A stretch of DNA of 64,000 nucleotides from Bacillus sp. JCM 19058. Lineage in GTDB: Bacteria > Bacillota > Bacilli > Bacillales_H > Bacillaceae_D. The notes under the pieces were generated by a model. The model did not search any database. It was given only the letters and a program-made list of their open reading frames with translations, and had not been told where the DNA came from. Made by a program: the position numbers and the translations under genes. Shown one piece after another: positions 10,890-21,512 of this stretch (positions are counted from its first letter, which is position 1; the number at the start of each line of letters is the position of its first letter). Location: positions 6,412-70,411 of the forward strand of contig BAXO01000018.1 of assembly GCA_001310555.1 (NCBI GenBank), read 5' to 3'.

Positions 10890-10912
10890 GCTAACGGGGA
10901 ACGTTAGCTTAA
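10886..10912. terminator. Perfect 11-bp hairpin between convergent ends
   Basis: TTAAGCTAACG and CGTTAGCTTAA with a GGGAA loop. It overlaps the stop of the remnant at 10742-10889 and the stop of the leftward DUF5946-like gene. There is only a weak T-rich stretch on the plus side. Confidence 0.5.
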
Positions 10913-11348
10913 TCATTACTTTTCATAACCAGTGGGTCCATTTCTTTCAGCGTAGTACGCCCCCACTGCCTTACGAGCTTACAATAACTATCGGAGTCAT
11001 ACATTTGTGAGGCTACATCGGCGATTGTTATGGTCCAAGCTACCTTGGGTAGTGATATTGCATTCATGGGTCTTCGAATACCTTGCTGCTCCCTGGTCCT
11101 CTGGCCATATCTTGACGTATCAACTCAGTAGGATATCCTTCCTCCAAATGCCTCCGTAATGCGGTTTGGACCCATACATACATTTCATCGCTGTAGCCTT
11201 CATGTTGGACCATGTACGAGGCAACAGTTAGAAAGTGTACTTGCCCGTAGCTAGGATCGGTGAATTCAAGTGCCATAAATTCATTGAATATCGATTCGCA
11301 TGTATTCTTTTGAGAAAGCACGGCTCCACATTTAACACAAGTATTCAA
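10909..11348 (-). CDS. DUF5946-like protein, frameshifted
   Basis: Starts MNTCVKCGAVLSQKNTCESI, with Cys pairs and then the H-x-L-T-V-x-x-Y-x-x-Q-H pattern (VHFLTVASYMVQHEG), which resembles the DUF5946 family. The first frame stops early; restoring one G near 11087 continues into EQQGIRRPMNAISLPKVAWT, TIADVASQMYDSD and an end at 10909, giving about 146 residues. AGGAGG lies upstream of the start. The function of the family is not known; the conserved Cys and His suggest metal binding (inference). Confidence 0.6.
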
Positions 11349-11420
11349 TACGATTTCCTCCTATGTAATATATTTAAAGTCCATTCTTTATTCTTGTTCT
11401 TAGCGTATTTTTGGACGTAA

Positions 11421-11580
11421 CTATTTTAAAATCACGTAATAAAAGAAAATGAGTAGTAAGTCTTCATCTGTGACCACCATTTTCCCATGCTTTTCTTAAG
11501 TGAGAGGAAACTTAAACCGTTATAGGAAGCTATTGTTCTTTCAGAAATGCCCGGTTCTCGCTCTGTCGTATAATCTTAAT
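11421..11580 (-). pseudogene. Decayed MerR-family regulator fragment
   Basis: Behind an MerR-type promoter and AAAGGGGGAT, the minus strand reads KIIRQSE, then in the next frame GISERTIASYNGLSFLS, then in another frame VVTDEDLLLIFFYY. These match the N-terminal winged helix of MerR proteins (GxSERTIRYYD...GLLSP...YTDEDLLLL). The expected start codon position is ATT, there are two frame changes, and the effector domain is missing, so this is a fossil and not only a sequencing artefact. Confidence 0.6.
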
Positions 11581-11595
11581 CCCCCTTTCATTTAA

Positions 11596-11626
11596 ATCAT
11601 AAACTATGACGTTACGGGAGAGTCAA
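11596..11626 (-). promoter_or_regulatory. MerR-type promoter with 19-bp spacer
   Basis: On the minus strand TTGACT (11621-11626) and TATGAT (11596-11601) are separated by 19 bp, CTCCCGTAACGTCATAGTT. The overlong spacer with partial dyad symmetry is the hallmark of MerR-regulated promoters. It reads into the decayed MerR fragment at 11421-11580. Confidence 0.65.
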
Positions 11627-11936
11627 TGTCTTGTGAACTCAAAAAAATGTAGAGCGTAGTGACCGTGATTTGAGCAAAGAATTTTCCGGAATAACGGATG
11701 CGGATTTGAAGGCAGACTACGCAGAAGGTCTGACTCGGCCTTTATGCATCAAGCATTCGACACGGCAGATTGTCCTCATTCGTAAAAGCAAGGTTCTCAG
11801 ACGAAGGAGTGGGACTGCAACGTAACAAGAAGATTCGTCTACATAACCAGCGAGAGTTTGCCTATGATCAATTGACAAGCACAAATGCCCTCCCCGGTGC
11901 ATTTGATAAAGTGCATAGGGAAGGGGGAGGATATGT
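11627..11936. other. Intergenic region upstream of the LD-carboxypeptidase
   Basis: No gene recognised on either strand and no convincing promoter. The first 310 bases upstream of the start are free of recognisable coding remnants. Confidence 0.4.
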
Positions 11937-12860
11937 ATGGCGATTAGACCACCACTGCTTGAACCCGGGGACACAATCGGGGTCGTCACCCTGGGTAGTC
12001 CGGAAAATGAAGAGATCATTAATGAACGGATTAATACTTTAGAAGGATTAGGTTTTAAAGTTGTACTGGGAGAGCATGTCTATGCCCGCAATGGTTTTTT
12101 TGGCAGGCACAAATCAAGAGCGTGCCTCTGATTTAATGAATATGTTTGACACTAAAGAGGTGAAATTGATTTTGCCAACCGGGGAGGGGTAGGGGTAGCT
12201 GGTATCCTCCCTTATTTGGATTACGCTTTCATCTCCAGCCATCCGAAAATCATCTCGGGCTACAGTGATATTACCATCTTATTAAATGCGCTCTATCAAT
12301 TTGCTAATTTGATTACTTTTCAGAGTTTGATGCTCATTAATTTTACCCCTGAAGAACCGGCTTACAATTTCAATCAGTTTTATGCGGCGACTTCAACGCG
12401 AATTTCCCCCAGACCCATTGAAAATCCAACGAATATCCCTCTGGTTGGCAAAGTTCCTGGAAATGTGACTGGTCCAGTCGTAGGTGGAAACTTGACATCC
12501 TTTCTAGGAGGGTTGGGAACACCGTTTGAAATCGATACACGTGGTAAAATCCTGCTTTTGGAGGAAACGCATGAACCGGTCAACACCGTGTACAGATATA
12601 TGAAGAATTTGGAACAAGCCGGTAAATTTCGTGATTGTATAGGGATTATTATAGGTGAATGTACACAATGTCCGCCTGCTTATGGTGTAACCTTCACAGA
12701 CTTGGTCAATGAATTCGTCGTACCTCTGGGTAAACCGCTCTTGACGAACCTGGCTACTGCGCACGGGACTTATAAAGCAGCGATTCCGATCGGGTCTATT
12801 ATGAACTTGAATACGATCGAACCAGCCATTACCATTTTGGAGCCTGCCGTGTCCTTATAA
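11937..12860 (+). CDS. LD-carboxypeptidase / MccF-like S66 peptidase, frameshifted
   Basis: Starts MAIRPPLLEPGDTIGVVTLG behind AAGGGGGAGGATATGT. The S66 catalytic elements are visible: nucleophile region GYSDITILLNAL, Glu in LLLEETHEP and His in NLATAHGTYKAAIPIG. Family members cleave L,D bonds in muropeptides (recycling) or inactivate microcin C-type peptides. Two compensating indels: an extra T in the T7 run at 12095-12101 and a lost C near 12180 (ILPTRGGVGVAG expected across it), so both ends are in the same frame. About 308 residues, normal length. Confidence 0.85.
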
Positions 12861-12870
12861 AAGCTTGCAA

Positions 12871-12908
12871 AAAAGCAGCGGAGAGGTAACTCCTCGCTGC
12901 TTCTTTTC
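12871..12908. terminator. Bidirectional intrinsic terminator
   Basis: AAGCAGCG and CGCTGCTT arms with inner GAGG/CCTC pairing. The plus side is followed by CTTTTC and the minus side by TTTTTTG, so it serves both the carboxypeptidase and the leftward oxidoreductase gene. Confidence 0.75.
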
Positions 12909-12957
12909 TGCTTTTTCTATCTTTTACATTGTTGATTTATTGACCTTCTTTAGCAGC

Positions 12958-14501
12958 TTACGTTCTTTTAAGCGCTAGCTTGGTCAGCGGCTTTTCGGCC
13001 GGGCCTTCAATGACCTCACCTCGATAGGAGAAACGCGAGCCATGACAAGGGCAATCCCACGTTCGATCGCCGTGGTTCCAGCTCACTTCACAGCCTAGAT
13101 GTGTACAGGTCGTGTCAACGAGATGGAGCTCACCTTCCCGGTCTTTATAGGCTCCGGTTCTCTTACCATTTATCTTCACGACTGCCCCTTCGTCATCCTC
13201 CAGATCATGAATCGATTTATCGCTGTCTTCCAGTTTTCCTTGGACGAGGTGCTTAGCAACGTCGGCATTTGTACTAATGAACTGCTTAATACTTGGGTCA
13301 GCTGAAAAACGGGATGGCGAATACAATTCTTCCAATGGATTGGAGCGCTCATGAATTAAGTCATTCAACAGATGGGCAGCGACTGTACTAGTCGTCATTC
13401 CCCATTTTCGAAAGCCGGTGGCGACAAGAATATTTGGGTGTCGGTCAGTGACTTTTCCGATATAAGGTAATTTGTCGAGGGTCGTCAAATCCTGCGCCGA
13501 CCAACGGAAACGAACATCGAAGAGTTGGAACAAGTCTTTGCCGAACGTTTGTAACGCCTCATAATAATTAAGCGTATCCATCCCTTGTCCGGTTTTATGC
13601 TTTTCGCCGCCGACAAGAATCAGTTTCTTGCCGTCCATATTTGTATAACGCAGCGATCGTACGGAATTGTCTACACTTAAATACATGCCGCCAGGATATT
13701 CCTGTTCAATTGTCGCCGCGACAACATAAGACCGTTCAGCATACATCCTAGTAAAATAAAGTCCTCCACCATCGAAAAAAGGAAAATGGGAGGCGATAAC
13801 GACATGATCGGCCGAGATTTTTGGGCCATTTCGAGTAACAATCGTCGGTTTTTCTCCCCCTTCTATATCGAGGGCGACTGTTTCTCCAAAAAAAATTCCA
13901 CCGTGTTCTATTGCCCCTTTAATTAAGTGAGCCGCATATTTGAGCGGATGGAACTGGGCCTGATTTTTCATCGTTAGACCCCCTTTGATTCCTAAGTCTA
14001 ATGGCGTCTTCTCGACCCATTCGCCTGGAATCCCAAGGTTCTCGTAAGCTTTAAATTCCTGCTCAAGCTTCCGCACCCCAATATTGGTTGTCGAATATAA
14101 ATAGGCATCCTCATCCGAGAAGTCACAAGCCAACCTTTCACTATTTACGAAATCGCGGATAAAATGAAGAGCGTTCTCGTTTGCTTGATAATAGCTTTTT
14201 GCTTTTTCGGCGCCGAAATGCTGCATAAATTCGTTATAAATGATATCGTGCTGTGCTGTTATTTTAGCGGTCGTATGTCCGGTTGTGCCGTTTAAAAGTA
14301 CATCAGCCTCCAATAACGCGACCTGAATACCAGACTTTGCTAATAAGTAGGCCGTCGTAAGTCCAGTCAGTCCTCCGCCGACAATCGCCACTTCAACGGA
14401 AAGATCTTTTTCTAGTGCAGGGAAAGCAGGCAGCTGGTCGAAATTCGCCAATACGGCTCAGGCCTTTCCGGTAGCTGGGCGTTATTTAATTGTTTATCCA
14501 T
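12958..14501 (-). CDS. FAD-dependent oxidoreductase with C-terminal Rieske domain (YhfW-like)
   Basis: N-terminal DAO-type FAD domain with dinucleotide motif VAIVGGGLTGLTTAYLLAKSG, then a C-terminal Rieske [2Fe-2S] domain with CTHLGC and CPCHGS ligands. The architecture is that of B. subtilis YhfW. I set the start at 14501 (MDKQLNNAQLPERPEPYWR), which has CGGAGGGATA upstream; a lost G near 14442 separates this N-terminus from the main frame (DQLPAFPAL). About 514 residues. Substrate unknown; the Rieske centre suggests electron transfer to or from the flavin. An MFS gene lies upstream on the same strand 71 bp away and may be co-transcribed. Confidence 0.88.
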
Positions 14502-14572
14502 AGTTATCCCTCCGAACAAGATTACTTTTTAATAAATTGTCCGATTCATAAGGGAAACATGCACGCTATATT

Positions 14573-15812
14573 TTAACCATATTTGACCGGCTGGCTACGG
14601 CAAGCCTTTTTTTTGCCTTGCTGTAGCAATAAAAAGGCGAGTATGAACGTCAATCCGGAAGTGTAAAACAAGGCAGAACCGCCAAACTGATCCATTAGAC
14701 CTCCAAGCAAAGCGGGACCGATTAGGTTTGCCGTCATGGAAAATAAATAATAGAGCCCTGTAAATAATCCAATCTGCACCATTCCGCCCAAATCGGCGAC
14801 GAGTGGATAGGCCTGAACATTGATTAATGCCCAGGCTACCCCGGCAATAAACAGGAGAATTTGTAAGAGCAGGACGGTTTCAAAAAAAGGGATAATAAAG
14901 AACACACACGGAAGCAGCAAAAGGCCGATGAACATCGTTGGGATTTTTCCGAGTTTTTGTCCGACCCACCCTGCGGGAAGGGCAAACAGCACAAAGGACA
15001 AGCTGAAAAAGCCAAGCGTCATACCGGCGCTATCATCAGCGAAGCCAAGCGTTCGCGTGGCATACAGGGTAAATAGAGCTTCCACGGAAGCGTAGCCGAT
15101 AAAGTATAAAAAAATGGCTGATAAGATAAATAATGGTGCACGGTTGGCCGGCAAAAACAGCTGCTTAATCCCAGACATGAGAGAGCGTGAGGCGAGCGTT
15201 TCCTCCTGTTCTGCTGTCGTGTCGGCGGTATAGGGCGGATTCCTGTCGACGACAAGGAATAAACAGATAAACGAGGCGATTAACAGAATGCTCGCAACGA
15301 GAAATGGGTAATAGGCCTCAATCACATACAATCTGGAAAGAATGAACAAGGCGATAATTGCGCCGATTCCTCCCATGAGATTAATGCAACCGTTGGCTAA
15401 TGAACGCTTTTCGGGCGGCGTATGATCGGGCATTAAGGAGATGACTGGCGCGCGATATAAAGTCATGGCGAGCAGAAAGACAACGTCGATGGCCAGCAAT
15501 AGCCATAAATTCATTTGGACAAACGGAATTAAAATAAAAAATAAGGCCGCTAATGGCATGCCAACGATTAGAAACGGCAGGCGTTTACCGTATTTTGTTC
15601 TTACTTTATCAGACCAAGCACCGATAAAAGGGATAAGCAGGACGGCAAGGAGGTTATCTAATCCCATAATAGCCCCGATAATACTCGTTCGCTCAATATG
15701 CTGACCAAGAATCAATGGCATATACGCATTATAAAAAGTCCAGACTAGTGTTAAAGCAAAAAAAGCCACTACCGATGACTAGAACCTTCGAAAAAGAAAA
15801 AGTTGTGTTCAT
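14573..15812 (-). CDS. MFS / GPH-like sugar transporter, frameshifted at the start
   Basis: Twelve hydrophobic segments with the conserved loop GAWSDKVRTKYGKRLPF and a second half starting after VDRNPPY. It resembles SLC45/GPH-type carriers of Bacillus, which often take sugars; substrate not determinable. The true start is probably the ATG at 15812 (MNTTFSFSKVLVIGSG) with GGGGG upstream; an extra base in the A7 run at 15758-15764 separates it from the main frame. About 413 residues. It is likely in one transcript with the Rieske oxidoreductase downstream. Confidence 0.82.
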
Positions 15813-16403
15813 TGTATACCCCCGTAAAAGATAGTAGTTAGAGAGTTCGCAATCAACATTCGGAAATCCTTTAATTTAGCGAGCGCTCTTAAAAACAAGG
15901 TGGAGGGAGACTAAATGGGATGGAGGATAAGCTGCGCTGGTACATCCCTGTTTGGTTAAATCACCTGCCTCTAGGGCACATGGAAGCGCGCTTGAACGAA
16001 CGGGCCTGAATATGTATTAGAATTCTTCACCATTCACAAATTCAGGCTGATAAACTTGAATGTCAAAATGGGGGAAAGGCCGTATAGTGACCTAGAAGTA
16101 TAAATATATTGATACTACTGAAGGCTGCATTTTGGAGTTGGAATGTTTTCGGCATTTGTTGTCGAGCTTCTGACGGGTATAACCATGTTCCAGTGCCTAG
16201 GTAGGGTAAATAGAACAACATCCAGATCGATCTATGGCAGTTTACATTGGCAGAAACGAACGGTTAACAAACAAAAGCGTACGAAATGATTGAACCGGGG
16301 CTTTTATAGTTGTATCATTTATTTAATGCTGATAAAAAGTGCTTCATATTGTAAAAATGGTTGGATCATTATTAAAACCCTAAAATCTCGGGAGGTTATT
16401 TTA
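15813..16403. other. 590-nt stretch without a recognised gene
   Basis: Several short open frames but no ribosome site, codon pattern or motif that I trust. It separates the leftward MFS gene from a small rightward membrane-protein gene. Confidence 0.4.
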
Positions 16404-16511
16404 ATGAAACGACGTACAAAGGCATTTATTGTTGTGCTCATTTCAATTGTCATTGGTGTCATCGGGTACGCCTTGTTTATGAATTACTTGAAAAATTTTC
16501 CTTTCAATTGA
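16404..16511 (+). CDS. Small single-pass membrane protein (35 aa)
   Basis: GGGAGG lies 8 nt before the ATG. The sequence is a basic start (MKRRTK), one transmembrane helix (AFIVVLISIVIGVIGYALF) and a short tail. No family recognised. The ribosome site and clean topology argue for a real gene. It converges with the CPBP protease gene and may be independent. Confidence 0.55.
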   Translation: MKRRTKAFIVVLISIVIGVIGYALFMNYLKNFPFN

Positions 16512-16534
16512 ATTTTTAATATTATGAAATGCAT

Positions 16535-17392
16535 TTAGTTGTAACTACCTCTTTTTGACAGGTCTCGCCTACTTCGCCAATATAGGAAAATAAACCCCGC
16601 CAACACCATTAACACTGTAGATACAATAAGTTGGACACTATACGGACCATCATCAACAGTAACAAAGATCTGCTGAAATAAATTGTGACCAAGATGTAGA
16701 CCAACCGGAAGCCATAGTGTACCCTTCGCAATTCTCCCCGCTGCCAGCATAAATCCAAGTCCTGTGGATGAAACTACATAAAGAATTCTTTCACCTACTC
16801 CTTCGGCAGGGCTTTGTGAGAGGATATGAATCGATCCGAAAGCCACTGAGGTAAGTAACAGCACGCTCCAAGGCGAGAGTTTTTCCGATAGTGTAGTAAA
16901 CAAATGTCCGCGGAAAAGCAGCTCCTCTGGAAAAGCTTGAACGAGTAGAATGACTATGAAGGAGGAGGCAAGCACGTTGAGCGCAATATCTGGTTGAACA
17001 CTGATCCAGCTCCGCCACTCCGCTGCACCGACAGTTACTGACACGATATTGGAGGCAACGATAACCAATAGTGCCAGCATCACACCAACTAACACGTCTA
17101 GGGCGATTGTCCATCTCCACTGCAAACGAAGCGCCGACCATGCTTGCCGTCCATGGGACCGTAACAGATAAACTACACCGATCGCAGCGATTGTGACTCC
17201 AGCCCCTGCAACGAGTCGGCTAATTAAGCTGTCGGTGTCAGCGCCCCAGACCATCACCGCAGGGGTGGTTCCTACGTACAAAGCAACAAAGAAACCAGCT
17301 ATAGTCAGCAATATGGACCAGACAGGCTTTCTGCTCCAGGCTTCGTTAGACGATACAATAGGATCCGTGCCATTTGATTCGTTTTTTTTCAT
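16535..17392 (-). CDS. CPBP-family intramembrane metalloprotease
   Basis: Intact. The Abi/CPBP motifs are present: FPEELLFRGHLF (EExxxR), then SVAFGSIH and HLGHNLFQQ with conserved His. About eight membrane segments. I chose the ATG at 17392 (MKKNESNGT), preceded by AGGGTGAGG, over an upstream in-frame GTG. Family members are glutamate-type intramembrane proteases, linked to processing of prenylated or bacteriocin-related proteins; the substrate here is unknown. Confidence 0.85.
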   Translation of the reverse strand: MKKNESNGTDPIVSSNEAWSRKPVWSILLTIAGFFVALYVGTTPAVMVWGADTDSLISRLVAGAGVTIAAIGVVYLLRSHGRQAWSALRLQWRWTIALDVLVGVMLALLVIVASNIVSVTVGAAEWRSWISVQPDIALNVLASSFIVILLVQAFPEELLFRGHLFTTLSEKLSPWSVLLLTSVAFGSIHILSQSPAEGVGERILYVVSSTGLGFMLAAGRIAKGTLWLPVGLHLGHNLFQQIFVTVDDGPYSVQLIVSTVLMVLAGFIFLYWRSRRDLSKRGSYN

Positions 17393-17899
17393 TATCCTCA
17401 CCCTTTTTTTTATTTTCTAGTATAACAACAGGAAATGGAGAGGGATAGTTATATTGATCCTTTCTTTTGCAGATGCCTCCATCTGTCGTTTGTTAGCATC
17501 TTCCATGATGCCTTTTTGCACAATTTCTTTTATGAATGAAGCAACTAAGTAATGGATTTTTCAGCCAATTTAGTTTGACTGGAACAGACATTTCCCGTTC
17601 TAATCTCCCGTCGAAAGACAAAACCACCTCCCACCATTGAAAGTTTTATTTTATCGAGGATGATTATCCACAAGTCGTATGTGGATAATTTCGAGGGGAC
17701 TGGAGAAATTCACTGTTTGCAATGCATATAGAACATGTGTGTTTGTGGATAACTTAGATGTTCGCAGCTTGCTTTATAAAAGCTGCTGTGGTAAAATTAC
17801 GAACGGTATTTAAAAAGATTTTACGCCGCCCACCGATTAAATACGGGGTTTGGCGATAAGCCGCGTTATTTCATGACAGGCGACACATAGCATCAGGAT

Positions 17900-17936
17900 A
17901 ACCATATTCCAGATTGTTGTGGGATATGGTTTTTAC
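17900..17936 (+). terminator. Terminator-like hairpin in the cshA leader
   Basis: AACCATATTCC and GGGATATGGTT form an 11-bp stem with one mismatch and a 10-nt loop, followed by TTT. It could terminate upstream transcription or act as an attenuator for cshA. Confidence 0.5.
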
Positions 17937-18041
17937 TGTGATATTAAGAAGAGAAAGGCTTCTCCGCGAATTCCCAGATGTCAAGCTCCTGCGAGCTGAA
18001 CGACATCGATGTGTGTCGCAGCTTACCGTTACACTTTTATT

Positions 18042-18076
18042 AGCACCGGTCATTTTCGGTAAATGAAGTGCTTTTC
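18042..18076 (+). promoter_or_regulatory. Second leader hairpin close to the cshA ribosome site
   Basis: AGCAC (18042-18046) pairs with GTGCT (18068-18072) and CATTT with AAATG inside it, followed by TTT. It lies about 45 nt before the TTG start. Confidence 0.4.
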
Positions 18077-18120
18077 GATGGTTGGGCAGGAAAACTTGAA
18101 AAATAAAGGAGATTTTACAT

Positions 18121-19582
18121 TTGGTCACTTTTTATGAATTTGGCTTGAACCATCAAATCGTTCGAGCTGTAACAAGCATCGGCTTTAATGAGGCGACACC
18201 GATCCAAGCAGCGACGATCCCGACGGCTTTACAAGGAAAGGATATTATTGGTCAGGCACAAACCGGTACAGGGAAAACCGGTGCCTTCGGTTTACCGTTA
18301 ATTGAACGGATTAATGTAGAGGAAGACCACGTACAGGCCTTAATTTTGGCACCGACACGTGAATTGGCTAATCAAGTAGCTGAGTCTTTGAGCCAATTTG
18401 GAAGATATAAAGGGGTCCGTACTGTCGTTGTTTATGGTGGACAGGATATGCGCAAGCAAATACGCGACTTGAAGCGAAAGCCTCATGTCGTTGTTGCGAC
18501 TCCGGGTCGTTTAATGGATCATATGCGACGCAAGACGATTCGCCTTCAGGAAGTCGATATCGTCGTACTCGATGAAGCAGACGAAATGCTGAACATGGGT
18601 TTTATTGAGGATATTGAAACGATCCTGAAGGAGGTGCCTGATGAGCGCCAAACTTTATTGTTCTCAGCAACGATGCCAAAACGGATTGAGAAGTTGGCAC
18701 AAGCTTCATGAAGGATCCGCAAACAATTGCGGTGAAAGCAAAAGAAGTTACAATGGAAAATATCGAGCAGCAATATATCGAAATCCATGAGCGGCAGAAA
18801 TTCGATACACTTTGTCGATTGCTCGATATTCACATGCCAGAGCTGGCGATCGTTTTTGGACGGACAAAGCGCCGCGTCGACGAGCTTGCCGAAGCATTAG
18901 CCAAGCGGGGCTATCGTGCGGAAGGTATTCACGGGGACTTAAATCAGGCAAAGCGCGACAGCGTTTTGCGTAAGTTTAAAAACGGACTTATTGATGTATT
19001 AGTTGCGACAGATGTAGCCGCACGTGGACTGGATATTAGTGGAGTTTCACACGTGTACAATTTTGACTTGCCACAGGATCCGGAGAGCTACGTGCACCGG
19101 ATTGGCCGGACGGGACGCGCTGGGAAATCCGGTGTTGCTGTGACCTTCTCGACCCCACGCGAAAAAGAGCATGTCAAAGCAATCGAACAGCTTTCCAAAA
19201 AGAAAATGACGCGCCGTAGTGTACCAACCTATGAAGAGGCCATTGCGGGGCAGCAAAAGCTGGCGTTGGATCAGCTGCGCCGCGTCGTCCATGAGGACAG
19301 CGCCGATGCTTATCTCGTTGCGGCGAAGGAGTTACTAGAGGAGGCAGATGCGACAGCAACACTTGCTGCCGCACTGAAGCTGTTAACAAAGGAGCCAGAC
19401 ACGACCCTGTGTCGTTAACTGCCGAAGCGCCTTTACGTGCAAAGAAGCGGCGCTACGATGGAGGCGGAAAGCCGTATAGGCAGCGACGCGATGACCGTCG
19501 TCGCTCGAACTACCGCAAAAGCGAGCGTGGACCACGCCGGCAAAGTCGCGGCGGCCAGCGGAAATCAAGCAGGCATGCATAA
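18121..19582 (+). CDS. cshA: DEAD-box RNA helicase CshA, frameshifted
   Basis: TTG start with AAAGGAG 9 nt upstream, then [17 protein letters not shown]. Motifs in order: Q-motif (TPIQAATIP), [11 protein letters not shown] (I), PTRELANQ (Ia), [13 protein letters not shown] (II), SAT (III), [11 protein letters not shown] (V) and [13 protein letters not shown] (VI). The C-terminal tail is very basic and Arg-rich, as in CshA. CshA unwinds RNA and associates with the RNA degradosome and ribosome assembly. Two indels: a lost T near 18708 and a lost C near 19407; the second places the basic tail ([17 protein letters not shown]) in frame and ends the gene at 19582. Confidence 0.9.
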
Positions 19583-19590
19583 TAGATAGT

Positions 19591-19619
19591 GAACCTGTCA
19601 TTAAGGCAGGTTCTTTTTA
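19591..19619 (+). terminator. cshA terminator
   Basis: GAACCTG and CAGGTTC, 9-nt loop, followed by TTTTT. Confidence 0.85.
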
Positions 19620-19758
19620 TTTCTCAAAAGAGAGAAAACAACCTTTAAAGAAAGTTAGAAAAAAAAGTGGGGTTCCTCTGGTTATTATAAGGATGGACGA
19701 TTCTTGGAAGCCATTTTGATTATGGTATGATTGAACGTAAAAGAAGGAGGCTCAAGCG

Positions 19759-20749
19759 ATGAAACCAAGCATATATATCACCCGTAAAATTCCAGAACGA
19801 GCGTTGGCTTATTTGCAGGAACGATGTACCGTCAAGATGTGGGAGAAGGAAGACGAGCCGGTGCCGCGCAATGTTCTGGAAAGGGAAATCGCATACGTCG
19901 ATGGGCTTTATTGTATGCTGACTGAGTCGGTGGATCGGAAGCTGTTGGACCTTGCGGGCAGGTTAAAGGCAATTAGCAATATGGCGGTGGGCTATAACAA
20001 TATTGATGTTGACGATGCTACAAAGAAAGGAATCGCTGTGACAAATACGCCTGGAGTGTTAACGGAAACAACGGCTGATTTGACCTTTGCTCTACTAATG
20101 GCAGCGGCGAGAAGAGTCCCGGAAGCGGAGCAATACTTGAAGGACGGAAAGTGGAGAACATGGTCACCGATGCTTTTGACAGGCCAAGATATATATGGTG
20201 CGACGCTAGGAATCATTGGTCTTGGGCGTATCGGTGCTGCGGTAGCGAGAAGAGCTAAAGGCTTTAACATGAAGCTTGTTTATCAGAATCGCTCGGCTAA
20301 GCCTGAACTGGAGCAGGAACTGGGGATCGAGAGGCTGGAGCTTAGTGAGCTGTTGAAAATTTCTGATTTTGTTTGTGTGCTCGTCCCGTACACCCCGGAA
20401 ACGAAGAACCTAATAAACAAAAAGCAATTTGCGCTAATGAAAAATACGGCCGTACTAGTTAATACTTCTCGTGGAGGAGTTGTTGATGAGGACGACTTGT
20501 ATCAAGCGTTAATTAGCAATCGCATTTGGGCTGCAGGACTTGACGTTTTTGAGCGTGAGCCCGTCCCTGTCGATCACCCGCTTCTGTCATTATCGCAGGT
20601 CGTCGCGCTTCCTCATATCGGCAGCGCCAGCATCAATACGCGAAAAAAAGATGGCGCTGCTGGCTGCCGAAAATATGACTCGAGTACTGACAGGAAAAGC
20701 AGGGGCCAATATCATCAATCCGTCGTACGCGGATCAAGTAAAAGAGTAG
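19759..20749 (+). CDS. D-2-hydroxyacid dehydrogenase (glyoxylate/hydroxypyruvate reductase type), frameshifted
   Basis: NAD-binding motif LGIIGLGRIGAAVARRAKG and catalytic residues Arg in VNTSRGGVVDE, Glu in FEREPVP and His in LPHIGSAS. The catalytic domain reads ITRKIPERALAYL at the start. These are features of GyaR/HPR-type enzymes that reduce glyoxylate or hydroxypyruvate. AAGGAGG lies upstream. An extra A at 20643-20649 moves the end into the next frame (KMALLAAENMTRVLTGK), stop at 20749. About 330 residues. It converges with the next gene with 11 nt between them and no terminator. Confidence 0.87.
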
Positions 20750-20760
20750 GAGAAACTGCA

Positions 20761-21325
20761 TTATGTTAGTAACTCCTCAATAATCGTACTTTCGATTTGA
20801 TAAAGTCGATACATGCAATAGGCTAATGATAATAGGTCCGGTGAGGTTAAAAACGCGCCGGCCTCTCTGTTTACTAATATCGTGACCTCTCCGGTTAACT
20901 CACTTGTGTCGATTGAACCAAACGGCTGTTTATCAGCCTTTAAACTGAGGCCACCCTTCCAATTCTCATAAACTTCAAAGTCGATACCATCGATGGGGCC
21001 GTATGCATGAAAGTATAAATAAGAGACCCAATTTTTATCCTTCAGTTCGAATGGCTTCTTTGTCGAGTCGCGCTGAAGCTGGTAACGATAACGAACCAAG
21101 CTTTTCCAGTGATCTTTAGCGACGGCTAAGGATGCTGTTAATTTTCCATTGCGGTCTGTAAAGGCGTAAAAGGAGTCTTTCCTAAGGTTCGCGTCGTTCA
21201 GGTCAATTTGATCTGGATGGGAGCGGACAATTTCGCCGACGATCGAGCCGCTTCCGTCAAAAACGGTTACCTTTCTTTTTTTTGAAAAAAAATAAACGAT
21301 CGGTAAACGTATACGTCTTGTTCAT
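20761..21325 (-). CDS. Tubby-like C-terminal domain protein, frameshifted
   Basis: Begins MNKTYTFTDRLF behind GAGGTGG; an extra base in the A8/T8 run at 21285-21292 separates this from the main frame (KRKVTVFDGSGSIVGEIV). About 187 residues. The pattern of short beta strands with FDGSGSIVGEI and AFTDRNGKLTASL resembles bacterial tubby/LURP-one-like domains. No enzyme motif. The bacterial function is unknown; eukaryotic relatives bind phosphoinositides. Confidence 0.55.
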
Positions 21326-21512
21326 TTTTTCCACCTCAAATGGCTTGATCACTCATTTACGATAATAAGGCCGAAAGGTTTCAAGCACTAGAGGTCTGAT
21401 GTGAACGATGGGCGGACTTAATGAATGAGGTCCTTTTCTCATTTAATGGCGTTATCACGACTGGTTAGAACCTGCGGACGTATACCGAGGAACGAAAGGG
21501 GAATGTGATAAG

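Larger units (their letters stand above)
17393..18120. other. Long leader/intergenic region upstream of cshA
   Basis: No gene. It contains at least three hairpins ahead of the helicase start: 17900-17931 (terminator-like), 18001-18018 (CGACA/TGTCG) and 18042-18076. Such a long structured 5' region suggests post-initiation control of cshA. Confidence 0.5.

Noticed and set aside
16144..16290. Open frame starting MFSAFVVELLTGITMFQ
   Set aside because: No ribosome site, no match I trust, and an ordinary chance open frame in this stretch.
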